64,000 bases of DNA. Source: Burkholderiaceae bacterium. Its GTDB lineage: Bacteria; Pseudomonadota; Gammaproteobacteria; Burkholderiales; Burkholderiaceae_C. Under the pieces are notes generated by a model. It saw nothing but the letters and a program-made list of their open reading frames with translations. It had not been told where the DNA came from and did no database searches. Each line of letters opens with the position of its first letter. Positions within the stretch are counted from its first letter, which is position 1. Both the position numbers and the translations under genes were made by a program. Where the stretch lies: assembly GCA_023954035.1 (NCBI GenBank), contig JAMLIT010000004.1, forward strand, positions 46,899-110,898, written 5' to 3'. Of the stretch, positions 44,786 through 53,379 are shown one piece after another.

Positions 44786-46144
44786 TTGACCAATGGCTTG
44801 ACCGATGCCAGCCGCGCCCTGCTGGGAACCGCCACCCGCAGCCTGCGCAACCACCCCAAACGCCTCACGACTGCTCTTGCTGCTCTTTTGCTGACTGCCG
44901 GCGGCGGCGCTTTCGCCGTGGCCTCACTCGGCCCCGACGCCGCCGACCTGCCGCAGCAGCGCATCGCCATGCCGGTTCAGTCTCTGGCCAGCGACGCCAC
45001 CTTGGCACAGCTGACCGAGCAACCGGCATTCACGCTCTACCGCAGCGAGCAGCTGCGCAGCAGCGACACCGCCGAATCCTTGCTGCAGCGCCTGGGCGTC
45101 GCCGACCCCGCGGCCGCGGCCTGGCTGCGCAAAGACAGCAAGGTGCACCAAAACCTTCTGGGCCGCAGCGGACGGGCCATCACGGCCGAAACCACCGACG
45201 ACCACCGCCTGGTGCGCCTGACCGCGCGCTGGGCCCCGGACGACAGCGGCCAGTTCAAGCGCCTGGTGGTCGAACGCGTGGGCGACGCGTTCAGCTCCCG
45301 CCTGGAATCGGCTCCGCTCACCGCGTCCAGCCGCCTCTCCGGCGGCGTGATTCGCAGCTCGCTGTTTGCCGCGACGGACGACTCCAACATCCCCGATGCG
45401 GTGGCCGTGCAAATCGCCGAGCTGTTTTCGGGCGAGATCGATTTCCGCCGTGCCTTGCGCAAGGGCGATCGCTTTTCCGTGGTGTACGAAACCCTGGAAG
45501 CCGATGGCGAGCCCCTGCGCACTGGCCGCGTGCTGAGCGCCGAGTTTGTCAACAACGGCAAGAGCCACGAGGCCGTGTGGTTTGTCGAGCCCGGCAGCAA
45601 GGGCGCCTACTACAGCCTGGCGGGCGAGAGCCTGCGCCGCGCCTACTTGAGCGCGCCACTGGAGTTCTCGCGTGTCTCCAGCGGTTTTGCGATGCGTTTT
45701 CACCCCATTCAGAAAAAGTGGAAAGCCCATTTGGGCACCGACTTTGCCGCCCCCACCGGCACCGCAGTGCGGACTGTGGGCGACGGCGTGGTCGAGTTTG
45801 CCGGGGTGCAGAACGGCTTTGGCAACGTTATCTTCGTCAAACACCGCAAAGAGCATGTCACGGTGTACGCGCACCTCAGCCGCATCGACGTGAAAAAGGG
45901 CGAGTCGGTCACGCAGGGCGAAACCATTGGCGCCGTGGGCTCCACCGGCTGGGCCACCGGCCCGCATCTGCATTTTGAGTTCCGCGTGGACGGCAAGCAG
46001 CAAGACCCGATGACCATTGCCAAGTCCAGCGAAGCAGCAGCCCCCATCTCTACGGCTTCGCGCCCGGCCTTCGAGCGCATGGCCGCACTGATGCGCACCC
46101 AGCTCAGCGCTGCCCAGCTGATTCAGCAGGCCAGCGCCGAATAG
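44786..46144 (+). CDS. M23-family peptidase with LytM domain
   Basis: A 452-residue periplasmic murein peptidase or divisome activator. It has an N-terminal membrane segment (RLTTALAALLLTAGGGAFAVASL), a helical region, an OapA/LysM-like domain around LLQRLGVADPAAAAWL, and a C-terminal LytM domain with both zinc motifs (HLGTDFAAPTG and GPHLHFEF), so it is probably catalytic. I chose TTG at 44786 because GGGGACAG precedes it; a GTG at 44714 would add 24 residues of poor quality. It follows the tyrS promoter region and precedes anmK by 52 bases, so both may relate to wall turnover. Confidence 0.85.
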   Translation: MTNGLTDASRALLGTATRSLRNHPKRLTTALAALLLTAGGGAFAVASLGPDAADLPQQRIAMPVQSLASDATLAQLTEQPAFTLYRSEQLRSSDTAESLLQRLGVADPAAAAWLRKDSKVHQNLLGRSGRAITAETTDDHRLVRLTARWAPDDSGQFKRLVVERVGDAFSSRLESAPLTASSRLSGGVIRSSLFAATDDSNIPDAVAVQIAELFSGEIDFRRALRKGDRFSVVYETLEADGEPLRTGRVLSAEFVNNGKSHEAVWFVEPGSKGAYYSLAGESLRRAYLSAPLEFSRVSSGFAMRFHPIQKKWKAHLGTDFAAPTGTAVRTVGDGVVEFAGVQNGFGNVIFVKHRKEHVTVYAHLSRIDVKKGESVTQGETIGAVGSTGWATGPHLHFEFRVDGKQQDPMTIAKSSEAAAPISTASRPAFERMAALMRTQLSAAQLIQQASAE

Positions 46145-46196
46145 GGCTGGGGCGGCGGCGCCCCAGCCTGTTCGCCCGCGCATCCTGAACTCCTTC

Positions 46197-47312
46197 GTGC
46201 CCTCACCCGAGTTCTACATAGGCCTCATGTCGGGCACCTCGCTCGACGGGGTGGATGGCGTTCTGGCCGACTTTTCTGAATCAAAATGCCGGGTAGCGCA
46301 CTACGAGTCTGCGTCGCTAGCTCCTGAAATAAGAGCGGAATTGTTGGCACTGAACACTCCGGGTGCCAACGAACTGCATCGCGCCGCGCTGGCCGCCAAT
46401 GCCCTGGCAGGCGTGTACGCCGAAGTCGTCCACGCCCTGCTGGCCCACAGCGGCTTGAGCGCATCGGCGGTGCGTGCCATTGGTGCCCACGGCCAGACCG
46501 TGCGCCACCAGCCCCAGGTCTTTGATGGCACCGGCTACACCTTGCAGCTCAACAACCCGGCGCTACTGGCCGAGCGCACCGGAATCACCGTGGTGGCCGA
46601 TTTCCGCAGCCGCGATGTCGCTGCCGGCGGCCAGGGTGCGCCGCTGGTGCCGGCTTTTCACCGGCAGGTGTTTGCACAGCCGGGGCAGTCCTCCTGTGTG
46701 CTCAATGTCGGCGGCATGGCCAACCTGAGCGTGCTCGGCGAGAATGGCACGGTGCTGGGCTTTGACTGCGGTCCGGGCAACGCGCTGATGGATCTCTGGT
46801 GCCAGCGCCACACCGGCGAAGCGTTTGACAAGGATGGTGCGTGGGCCGCGTCCGGCAAGGTGCTGCAACCGCTGCTGAACGTGTTGTACGCCGAGGCATT
46901 TTTCGCAGTGCCACCACCCAAAAGTACCGGACGGGATCTTTTTCATTCCCGGTGGCTGGAAGAAAGACTGGCCTGCGTTCCCGGCGCGCGAGCGCAAGAC
47001 GTGCAGGCGACACTCACCGAATTGACCGCACTGGCCTGCGCGGAATGCGTCAAACGCTACGGTGATGGCAGTCGGCGGCTGGCCGTATGCGGAGGCGGCG
47101 CACGCAACGCCACGCTGATGCGGCGACTGCAGGTTTTTCTGCCGGACGTGGAGGTCATCGCCACCGATACCCTGGGGCTGCCGGCTCAGCAGGTCGAGGC
47201 GGCTGCCTTCGCCTGGCTGGCCCGCCAAGCACTCGCTGGACTCCCCGGCAATCTGCCCAATGCAACGGGCGCCCGAGGCGCCCGTGTGCTCGGGGCGATC
47301 TACCCCGCTTGA
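46197..47312 (+). CDS. anmK: Anhydro-N-acetylmuramic acid kinase
   Basis: AnmK phosphorylates and opens anhydroMurNAc in peptidoglycan recycling. It starts with GTG and has 371 residues. The family start FYIGLMSGTSLDGVDGVLADF contains the ATP and substrate loop; GAHGQTVRHQP, VADFRSRDVAAGGQGAPLVPAFH and FDCGPGNALMDLW are AnmK motifs. Residues about 28-46 (SESKCRVAHYESASLAPEI) come from a segment that resembles the dispersed palindromic element. It is downstream of the M23 peptidase gene and is followed by a GC-rich hairpin shared with erpA (47315-47337). Confidence 0.94.
   Translation: MPSPEFYIGLMSGTSLDGVDGVLADFSESKCRVAHYESASLAPEIRAELLALNTPGANELHRAALAANALAGVYAEVVHALLAHSGLSASAVRAIGAHGQTVRHQPQVFDGTGYTLQLNNPALLAERTGITVVADFRSRDVAAGGQGAPLVPAFHRQVFAQPGQSSCVLNVGGMANLSVLGENGTVLGFDCGPGNALMDLWCQRHTGEAFDKDGAWAASGKVLQPLLNVLYAEAFFAVPPPKSTGRDLFHSRWLEERLACVPGARAQDVQATLTELTALACAECVKRYGDGSRRLAVCGGGARNATLMRRLQVFLPDVEVIATDTLGLPAQQVEAAAFAWLARQALAGLPGNLPNATGARGARVLGAIYPA
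46279..46333 (+). repeat. Palindromic dispersed element, copy 9 (inside anmK, diverged)
   Basis: The segment has TCAAAATGCCGGGTAGCGC, ACTACGAGTCTGCGTCGCTA and GCTCCTGAAATAAG. It follows the order of the family (TCAAA, AGCGC, TAC, TGCG, CGCTAGC) best when laid against the glmU copy, but the centre has drifted. The AT-richness relative to anmK supports an insertion. Confidence 0.55.
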
Positions 47313-47320
47313 AAGGCGCC

Positions 47321-47337
47321 CGCAGGGGGCGGTCTTT
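47321..47337. terminator. GC-rich hairpin shared by the ends of anmK and erpA
   Basis: Just after the anmK stop, GGCGCCCGCAGGGGGCG forms a small hairpin, followed by GTCTTT. It also touches the erpA stop in the other orientation. The 16-base piece CGCAGGGGGCGGTCTT is repeated exactly at 3865-3880, suggesting a recurring motif. Termination is an inference. Confidence 0.4.
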
Positions 47338-47698
47338 AAGAAAAACTGGAACCGCAGCCGCAGGTGGACGTGGCCCCCGGGTTCTTGATGACGAACTGCG
47401 CGCCCTGCAAGTCTTCCTTGTAGTCGATCTCCGCGCCCACCAGGTACTGGAAGCTCATGGCGTCGATCAGCAGCGAGACACCATTCTTGGTCATCACGGT
47501 GTCGTCGTCGTTGGTGATTTCGTCAAACGTAAAGCCATACTGGAAGCCCGAGCAGCCCCCGCCTTGTACGAAGACGCGCAGCTTCAGATCCGGATTGCCT
47601 TCCTCAGCAATGAGATCGGCCACCTTGGCCGCCGCGCTCTCGGTAAAGATGATCGGATCGGGCATTTCGGTCGGCAAGGTCTCGGCAACGGCATTCAT
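47336..47698 (-). CDS. erpA: Iron-sulfur cluster insertion protein ErpA
   Basis: ErpA is an A-type carrier that delivers Fe-S clusters to apoproteins such as isoprenoid-synthesis enzymes. The 120-residue product has the three conserved cysteines, one in [19 protein letters not shown] and two in the C-terminal [11 protein letters not shown] chose the ATG at 47698 because GGAG lies 7 bases upstream; another ATG at 47710 lacks one. The next gene upstream on the same strand is a bactofilin, a common order in this group. Confidence 0.95.
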   Translation of the reverse strand: MNAVAETLPTEMPDPIIFTESAAAKVADLIAEEGNPDLKLRVFVQGGGCSGFQYGFTFDEITNDDDTVMTKNGVSLLIDAMSFQYLVGAEIDYKEDLQGAQFVIKNPGATSTCGCGSSFS

Positions 47699-47726
47699 GG
47701 TGCACTCCAAATCGCATGTTTGGGGG

Positions 47727-47784
47727 AAATACTACTGCAGTCCCCGTGGGATTTCCTGTTACTTCGCACTAGACGCTAGCTTGA
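47727..47784 (-). repeat. Palindromic dispersed element, copy 10 (bactofilin C-terminus, diverged)
   Basis: On the minus strand TCAAGCTAGCGTCTAGTGCG, then AAGTAACAGG and, after a drifted loop, ACTGCAGTAGTATTTCC. The coding part gives the last residues LKLASSAK, similar to the translated KLASSAYP and KFASSAYP found in other copies. The right half is uncertain. Confidence 0.5.
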
Positions 47785-48157
47785 GTGGGGGCTTTTCCTC
47801 CAGCACGGCGTCTGTGGGCGTCATGCTTCCACAGATGGTGGCGCCCTGGTGCATTTCCAGGGCCTTGTAATGCACGTCCCCGGTAATACGCGCCTTGGGC
47901 TGCAATTCAAGCAATTCGGTGGCGTGCACCGGCCCGACCACTTCGCCGTTGACGATGACGTGCGCGGCATGCACGGCTCCCTCCACGCGGGCCAGCGCCG
48001 AAATGACGAGCAGCCCGGATTGCCCTCCCTGCACGCGCACATCACCGTGCACCTCGCCGTCGATGCGCAGACCATCGGCAAAATGCACGTCGCCTTCGAT
48101 GCGGGTGCCTTGCGCGATCAAACTCTTGATGGCAGGCTGCTTGTTGCGTGAAAACAT
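47759..48157 (-). CDS. Bactofilin (polymer-forming cytoskeletal protein)
   Basis: A 132-residue bactofilin that self-assembles into filaments helping organise envelope growth. The central beta-helix repeats are clear: TRIEGDVHFADGLRIDGEVHGDVRV, LVISALARVEGAVHAAHVIVNGEVVG, ARITGDVHYKALEMHQGATICG. The N-terminal tail FSRNKQPAIKSLI is short. The last eight residues LKLASSAK lie in a diverged copy of the palindromic element that also supplies the stop. An M23 peptidase gene, a frequent partner of bactofilins, is 1.6 kb away. Confidence 0.9.
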   Translation of the reverse strand: MFSRNKQPAIKSLIAQGTRIEGDVHFADGLRIDGEVHGDVRVQGGQSGLLVISALARVEGAVHAAHVIVNGEVVGPVHATELLELQPKARITGDVHYKALEMHQGATICGSMTPTDAVLEEKPPLKLASSAK

Positions 48158-48198
48158 GGCGATGCTCCTGTGCTGCGAAAAACTGGCAAAAAGGACTG

Positions 48199-48915
48199 CT
48201 ACGAGCCAACGTCCGTGGTCTGCGAAGCGCGTACCCGACCATCATGCAGGATACGGGCCGTCAGCGACTTGACCAGCACGTGCGGCGGCAGGCGGGCAAT
48301 GCCTTCGAGCCGCTGGTACTGGCGCAGTTTGAAGGCCTGCGCTTCCCCCGCAAAGCGCTGACTCCAGGGCTTGCCCTCGCGCACACCCGAGGCGACCAGC
48401 TCGAGCTGTCCGGAGAATTCCGCCGCGTTTTTCACCGGCCGCATCAGGAGCACCTGCCAGCGCAGCGTAGCGTCAGCCTGCTGCTCGGCCTGCAGGCCGC
48501 GGATGGCCAAATCGTCGCCGGAGCTGCTGCTCGGGATGAGTTTTTCAAAAAACCCCAGGTCTTCGCGCAGCGAGCGATTTTCGCTCTCGAGCTGCTTGAG
48601 CTGCAGCTTCAGTTGATCGAGCGCCGAGCGTTCGGCCAGCAGCAGACTGCCCGAGGTGTTGGCAATGGTCTGGTTCTGCTGGGCCTCGGTGCGCAGGCGC
48701 GCCAGTTCGCTGCGCAGGTGCACCAGTTCTTCGCGGCTGCCCGCGTCCAGCCCCGCCAGGGAGCGCCCGAATTCGAACGCCCAAAGCGCCACGGCCGCAC
48801 TCAGACCGAGCACCACCGCAAATACCAGCCACCGCAGCGGCCAAGGCAGCGCGCTGCGCACTGCTACCCGCGGTGCGCTGATAGTGAGGCGGCGACGCAG
48901 CAATCGAAAACGCAT
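48199..48915 (-). CDS. DUF6776-type membrane protein with coiled coil
   Basis: A 238-residue inner-membrane protein. After a basic N-terminus (MRFRLLRRRL) there is one membrane helix (about 28-48, WLVFAVVLGLSAAVALWAFEF), a coiled coil (about 60-120, REELVHLRSELARLRTEAQQNQ and LDQLKLQLKQLESENRSLREDL) and a beta-rich C-terminal domain (LRWQVLLMRPVKNAAEFSGQLELV). The function is not known; it is commonly found next to bactofilin genes in betaproteobacteria. I chose 48915 because the basic stretch begins there. The bactofilin gene is 41 bases downstream. Confidence 0.78.
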   Translation of the reverse strand: MRFRLLRRRLTISAPRVAVRSALPWPLRWLVFAVVLGLSAAVALWAFEFGRSLAGLDAGSREELVHLRSELARLRTEAQQNQTIANTSGSLLLAERSALDQLKLQLKQLESENRSLREDLGFFEKLIPSSSSGDDLAIRGLQAEQQADATLRWQVLLMRPVKNAAEFSGQLELVASGVREGKPWSQRFAGEAQAFKLRQYQRLEGIARLPPHVLVKSLTARILHDGRVRASQTTDVGS

Positions 48916-49052
48916 TCTTCTCCTTGGTCGGCCCGGCAAGGCGCCGCCCTACGCAAAAGGGGCGATTGTGGCCCACAAGTGCTCAACTGCAAATGAAAAA
49001 GCCGCACGCGGCGAACCGGTGCGGCTGGTATCGGCAGAACAGGAAGCGCGGA

Positions 49053-49445
49053 TTAACGCTTCGAGAACTGCTTGGCGCGGCGTGCGGAGCGCAGGCCGAC
49101 CTTCTTGCGTTCGACTTCGCGCGCATCGCGCGTGACGAAGCCGGCCTGGCTGAGCGCCGGCTTGAGGCTTTCGTCGTAGTCGATCAGCGCGCGGGTAATG
49201 CCGTGGCGGGCTGCGCCTGCCTGGCCGGACTCGCCGCCGCCGTGCACGTTGATCTCGATGTCGAAGGTTTCGACATGGTTGGTCAGCGCGAGCGGCTGCT
49301 TGGCAATCATGATCGACGTCTCGCGGCCGAAGAACGACTGAATGTCCTTGCCGTTGATCGTGATCTTGCCGCTGCCTTTTTTCAGAAACACACGGGCGAC
49401 GCTGGACTTGCGACGGCCGGTGCCATTGTTCCATTCACCAATCAT
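49053..49445 (-). CDS. rpsI: 30S ribosomal protein S9
   Basis: The 130-residue ribosomal protein S9 has the typical N-terminus [15 protein letters not shown], the loop [22 protein letters not shown] and the conserved C-terminal [11 protein letters not shown] that reaches the decoding site. It is cotranscribed with rplM, 11 bases downstream. Confidence 0.98.
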   Translation of the reverse strand: MIGEWNNGTGRRKSSVARVFLKKGSGKITINGKDIQSFFGRETSIMIAKQPLALTNHVETFDIEINVHGGGESGQAGAARHGITRALIDYDESLKPALSQAGFVTRDAREVERKKVGLRSARRAKQFSKR

Positions 49446-49456
49446 CTCAAGGCTCC

Positions 49457-49885
49457 TTAAATTTCCAGCACTTTGGGCTGCTGGGCGGTGTGGGGGTGCT
49501 CGGCACCGCCATACACCTTGAGTTTCTTGATCATGGCGTAACCGAGCGGGCCCTTGGGCAGCATGCCCTTGACGGCCTTTTCCAGCGCGCGGCCGGGGTG
49601 CTTGGCTTGCATGTCGCGGAAGTTCGTCGCCGAGATACCGCCGGGATAGCCCGAATGACGGTAGTAGATCTTGTCGGTCGACTTGGCGCCGGTCACTCGA
49701 AGCTGAGCGGCGTTGATGATGACGATGAAGTCACCGGTATCGATGTGAGGCGTATAAATGGCTTTGTGTTTGCCGCGCAGGCGGTGGGCAACTTCGCTGG
49801 CTACCCGGCCGAGCACCTTGTCGGTGGCGTCAATCACAAACCACTCGTGCGTCACATCAGCGGGTTTGGCGCTGTAGGTTTTCAT
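49457..49885 (-). CDS. rplM: 50S ribosomal protein L13
   Basis: The 142-residue ribosomal protein L13 shows [49 protein letters not shown] and [20 protein letters not shown], all canonical. It is the first gene of the rplM-rpsI operon; the mRNA leader of about 155 bases has a hairpin close to the start codon. Confidence 0.98.
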   Translation of the reverse strand: MKTYSAKPADVTHEWFVIDATDKVLGRVASEVAHRLRGKHKAIYTPHIDTGDFIVIINAAQLRVTGAKSTDKIYYRHSGYPGGISATNFRDMQAKHPGRALEKAVKGMLPKGPLGYAMIKKLKVYGGAEHPHTAQQPKVLEI

Positions 49886-49902
49886 GAGTTTCTCTGGTTT
49901 GA

Positions 49903-49922
49903 CCGGCCTTGAAAGGGGCCGG
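49903..49922 (-). promoter_or_regulatory. Hairpin in the rplM leader, near the start codon
   Basis: In the mRNA GGCCGG... reads as CCGGCC (49922-49917), a short CCTTTCAA loop and GGCCGG (49908-49903), about 17 bases before the rplM ATG. It could be part of an L13 autoregulatory leader, as known in other bacteria, but this particular structure is only a candidate. Confidence 0.4.
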
Positions 49923-50047
49923 CGTCCTTGGGCTCTTTTCCGCGGTCGGCGTTTCTCTAGAACGGAAACCTCTTAGGCGGTACTTGCGCGCCCAGCATGC
50001 CGGGAACGCACTTCGTCGCGGAGCACACAAGCGCTGCGAAGCCCGCC

Positions 50048-50075
50048 ATTATACGAAGTTCGTGGCATCTGCGAA
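50048..50075 (-). promoter_or_regulatory. Sigma-70 promoter of rplM-rpsI
   Basis: A perfect -10 TATAAT (50053-50048) is preceded, at 16 bases, by TTCGCA (50075-50070), which matches TTGACA at four of six places. The predicted start of transcription is near 50041. This is the strongest promoter I could see in the window and fits a ribosomal protein operon. The -35 lies between the end of the racemase-like gene (50106) and the leader. Confidence 0.7.
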
Positions 50076-50105
50076 CCATTTATCCACCCTCCAGCCGATT
50101 GCGCC

Positions 50106-50747
50106 TCAGGCTGCGAGGCGTTGGCGCAACGCCCGAACGGCGCTCGTCGGTGTCGTCAGCACCGGCAAACCGAGAGCGTCTCGCACTGCAGGAGCGGCGC
50201 GCGCCATGCTGAACTGGGCCAAGGCAATCACGCTGCACGAGGCGGCTGCAAGCTCCCGCGCTGCCGCGACCACCAAGGCGTCGTGCGCTGCGACATCGCC
50301 CCGGTGGAGCGCCTGCAGGGCGCCTCCGGCGAGTACCGAGCGCAAGTCGACCTGCGACGGGAACTCCGCCGGCATGCTGGCGAGCGTGGGCGCAAACGAT
50401 GCAATCAGCCCGACGCGCCCGCCGCAGGCCGCCGCCTCCCGCACCATGGCCTCGTTGGGCTTGAGTACGGGAATGCCGGGATGCTGCTGCGCGACCGCAT
50501 CGATGCAGGGTCCGAAGGCCGAGCAGGTGAACAAGATCGCCTGCGCCCCGGTGCCCACCGCATAGGCTGCAAGCGCCTCGAAACGCCCGTGCATGACTGC
50601 GTCCAGCCCCTGACCAGACTCCTGGAGGTCTGCGGACAGGCTGTCGTCGAGCAAATTCATGCGCTGTGCCTCCGGCCAGGCCCGCGACATTTCCTCGTTG
50701 ATGGGAGCCACCGATTGCGCCAGCGCATGGATCAGTGCGATGCGCAT
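50106..50747 (-). CDS. Asp/Glu/hydantoin racemase-superfamily protein
   Basis: A 213-residue enzyme of the two-cysteine racemase fold. It starts MRIALIHALAQSVAPINEEM, and has the first cysteine in ILFTCSAFGPCIDA (about residue 74). At the place of the second catalytic Cys the text is VIALAQFSMARAA, without cysteine. It may thus be a decarboxylase- or isomerase-like enzyme rather than a true racemase. The start codon overlaps the stop of the TRAP permease gene by one base (TGATG), so it is the last gene of the aminotransferase-TAXI-permease operon and probably handles the imported compound. Confidence 0.8.
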   Translation of the reverse strand: MRIALIHALAQSVAPINEEMSRAWPEAQRMNLLDDSLSADLQESGQGLDAVMHGRFEALAAYAVGTGAQAILFTCSAFGPCIDAVAQQHPGIPVLKPNEAMVREAAACGGRVGLIASFAPTLASMPAEFPSQVDLRSVLAGGALQALHRGDVAAHDALVVAAARELAAASCSVIALAQFSMARAAPAVRDALGLPVLTTPTSAVRALRQRLAA

Positions 50748-53350
50748 CAAGCCGCCGCTCCAGTGACGTTCGGGGCGCCGGTCTTGAACCGGCGTCGCTG
50801 CAGCGCCGCAACGAACAGCAGCAGGGCCAGCGCCGGAACGAACATCCACTCCTTGTCTGGCCGGTCAGCGAGAACCTCGGCCGAGACGATCCGATAACCC
50901 TGCTCGAGCCCCAACTTTTCGCTGACGCTGCCAAATTTCACTTGGGTGATAAGCAGTTCGTTGCCTTGGGCCATTGCGTTCAGACCGGCATGGGCCAGGC
51001 GCTCACGCACCGTGCCTGGCTCGCCCAACGGCAACAACACCCCTTTGCGAACGTCCTTGCCGTCCAGGCTGATGCCTTCGACCCAGATGCGCTTGCTGGT
51101 GTTGGCGGGCGCTTCTTCGATCAGCTGGCCCATCTGCGCGGCAGGTACCTCGCGGAACTCCGGGTACGCCATATCCCACCAAAACCCCGGCCGGAACAGC
51201 GTGAAGGTGACGAGCAGCAGCGCGACACTTTCCCACCATCGGCTGCGCACCAGGAAATAGCCCTGCGTCGCAGCGGCAAACACCAGCATGGCGACGATGG
51301 CGCTTGCCACCGTCAGAACGAAATGGAAGGGCCCGGTAATGCCGATCATGAGCAGCTGTGTGTTGAAGATGAACAAGAACGGCAAAATCGCCGTGCGCAT
51401 GCTGTAGAAAAATGCGGTAACGCCCGTCTTGATGGGATCGGTGCGCGCAATCGCCGCCGCGGCGAACGACGCCAGGCCCACGGGCGGCGTCACGTCGGCC
51501 ATCAATCCGAAATAAAACACGAACAGGTGCACGGCAATGAGCGGCACGATGAGGCCGTTTTGCGCACCCAGTTCCACGACCACCGGGGCCATCAGTGTGG
51601 AGACGACGATGTAGTTGGCCGTCGTCGGCAGGCCCATGCCCAAAATCAAGCTGATCACCGCCACAAGGCAGAGCATCAGCATGAGATTGCCGCCGGAGAG
51701 CAGTTCGACGATTTCCGTCATCACCAGGCCAATACCGGTGAGCGACACCGTGCCCACGATGATGCCGGCGGCAGCCGTTGCCACGCCGATGCCGATCATG
51801 TTGCGCGCACCTGCCGCCATGCCGTCGATGAGGTCGAGCGCACCCTGTTTGCTCGCGGCCCCGAGTCCGCCAGCCCCCCGGAAGAAAGCCTGGATGGGCT
51901 TTTGCGTCAGCATCACAAAAATGATGAACATGGTGGCCCAGAACGCCGAAAGCCCAGGCGACATCTGCTCGACCATCAGGCACCAGATGAGCACTACCAC
52001 CGCCAGAAGGTAATGCAGGCCGGATTTGACCGTGGGCGCCGTCTCTGGCAGCTCGAAGACCGGCGCCTCCGGATCGTCCAGCGGCAGTTCGGGTTGCTGC
52101 GAGCCGAACCAGAGCAGCGCCACATAGGCCGCCAGCAGCCCGGCACCGATGATCCAGATGGCCGCGTCGCCGGCGACGTCCTTGATCCAGCCCACGCCCC
52201 AGTACACGGCGCCGCACAGCACGAAGAAACCCGAGATGGTCAAGCCGTAGGAGATCAGGCGCGAGCCGCCCGAAGCCGTGCCTCGGCGCGGGAGGCCCAC
52301 CATATTGGCCTTGAGCGCCTCCAGGTGCACGATATAGAGCAGCGCCATATACGAAATGATGGCCGGCAGAAAGGCATGCTTCATCACTTCGATGTACGGT
52401 ATGCCCACGTACTCGACCATGAGGAAAGCCGCCGCGCCCATCACGGGCGGCATCAGCTGGCCGTTGACAGAGCTGGAAACTTCCACCGCCCCCGCCTGGT
52501 CGGGCCGATAGCCCACGCGCTTCATGAGGGGAATGGTGAACGTGCCGGTGGTGACTACGTTGGCAATCGACGAACCGGAGATGATGCCGGTCGCCGCCGA
52601 CGACAGCACGGCCGCTTTGGCCGGACCGCCGCGCATATGACCCAGCAAGGCAAAGGCGGACTTGATGAAATAGTTGCCGGCCCCGGCCTTGTCGAGCAGC
52701 GAGCCAAACAGGACGAACAGGAAAATGAAACTGCTGGACACGCCCAGCGCCACGCCAAAAACGCCTTCCGTCGTGAGCCACTGGTGACTCATGGTGCGGT
52801 TGAGAGAGAGGCCGCGGTGGGCAATCATGTCGGGCATGTAGCGCCCGCCAAAGGTGTAGGTGAGAAAGACGACGGCCACGATGACCATGGGCAGCCCAAG
52901 CACGCGGCGGGTCGCTTCCAGGAGCAGCACCATGCCGACGACAGCGGTGGCGATGTCGAAGTCCGTCGGGTTGCCGGGGCGCGTCGCGATCTCGCGATAG
53001 AACAGGAACAGGTACGCAGCGCAGAAGGCTCCAACCAGCGCCATGATCCAATCGGTCACCGGAACATGTTCCCGCGGCGAGCGTTTGAATGCTGGATACG
53101 ACAGATAGGCAAGGAACACCGCAAATGCCAGGTGAATGGAGCGGCTCTCCGTGTCGTTGAACACGAAGACACCGAACGTGAACGGCAGGGGCGACGCGAT
53201 CCACAACTGGAAAAGCGACCACGCCAGCGCGACGCAGAGAAGAAAAAGCCCCACCGTGGGGCCGGGCGAGCGCCCGCCCAGATCGTTGTCGGCGACCAGT
53301 TGCTTGACGTCGACAGCCGGGGCAGCAGTGGATTCGTTGGCGGGGGTCAT
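50747..53350 (-). CDS. TRAP transporter permease, fused DctM/DctQ type (TAXI)
   Basis: An 867-residue inner-membrane permease with about 18-20 hydrophobic segments: a small (DctQ-like) N-terminal part, then the large DctM-like part with LLDKAGAGNYFIKSAFALLGH, SGSSIANVVTTGTFTIPLMKR and VSLTGIGLVMTEIVELLSGG, and GMGLPTTANYIVVSTLMAP. TAXI-type TRAP systems take up organic acids or amino acids with a sodium gradient. The C-terminal extension (about 780-867) includes a PDZ-like soluble region before LLLFVAALQRRR. I chose the ATG at 53350, preceded by GAGGACAC. Confidence 0.92.
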   Translation of the reverse strand: MTPANESTAAPAVDVKQLVADNDLGGRSPGPTVGLFLLCVALAWSLFQLWIASPLPFTFGVFVFNDTESRSIHLAFAVFLAYLSYPAFKRSPREHVPVTDWIMALVGAFCAAYLFLFYREIATRPGNPTDFDIATAVVGMVLLLEATRRVLGLPMVIVAVVFLTYTFGGRYMPDMIAHRGLSLNRTMSHQWLTTEGVFGVALGVSSSFIFLFVLFGSLLDKAGAGNYFIKSAFALLGHMRGGPAKAAVLSSAATGIISGSSIANVVTTGTFTIPLMKRVGYRPDQAGAVEVSSSVNGQLMPPVMGAAAFLMVEYVGIPYIEVMKHAFLPAIISYMALLYIVHLEALKANMVGLPRRGTASGGSRLISYGLTISGFFVLCGAVYWGVGWIKDVAGDAAIWIIGAGLLAAYVALLWFGSQQPELPLDDPEAPVFELPETAPTVKSGLHYLLAVVVLIWCLMVEQMSPGLSAFWATMFIIFVMLTQKPIQAFFRGAGGLGAASKQGALDLIDGMAAGARNMIGIGVATAAAGIIVGTVSLTGIGLVMTEIVELLSGGNLMLMLCLVAVISLILGMGLPTTANYIVVSTLMAPVVVELGAQNGLIVPLIAVHLFVFYFGLMADVTPPVGLASFAAAAIARTDPIKTGVTAFFYSMRTAILPFLFIFNTQLLMIGITGPFHFVLTVASAIVAMLVFAAATQGYFLVRSRWWESVALLLVTFTLFRPGFWWDMAYPEFREVPAAQMGQLIEEAPANTSKRIWVEGISLDGKDVRKGVLLPLGEPGTVRERLAHAGLNAMAQGNELLITQVKFGSVSEKLGLEQGYRIVSAEVLADRPDKEWMFVPALALLLFVAALQRRRFKTGAPNVTGAAA

Positions 53351-53379
53351 GCGTGTCCTCGCAATACCTGGGGTGAAAC

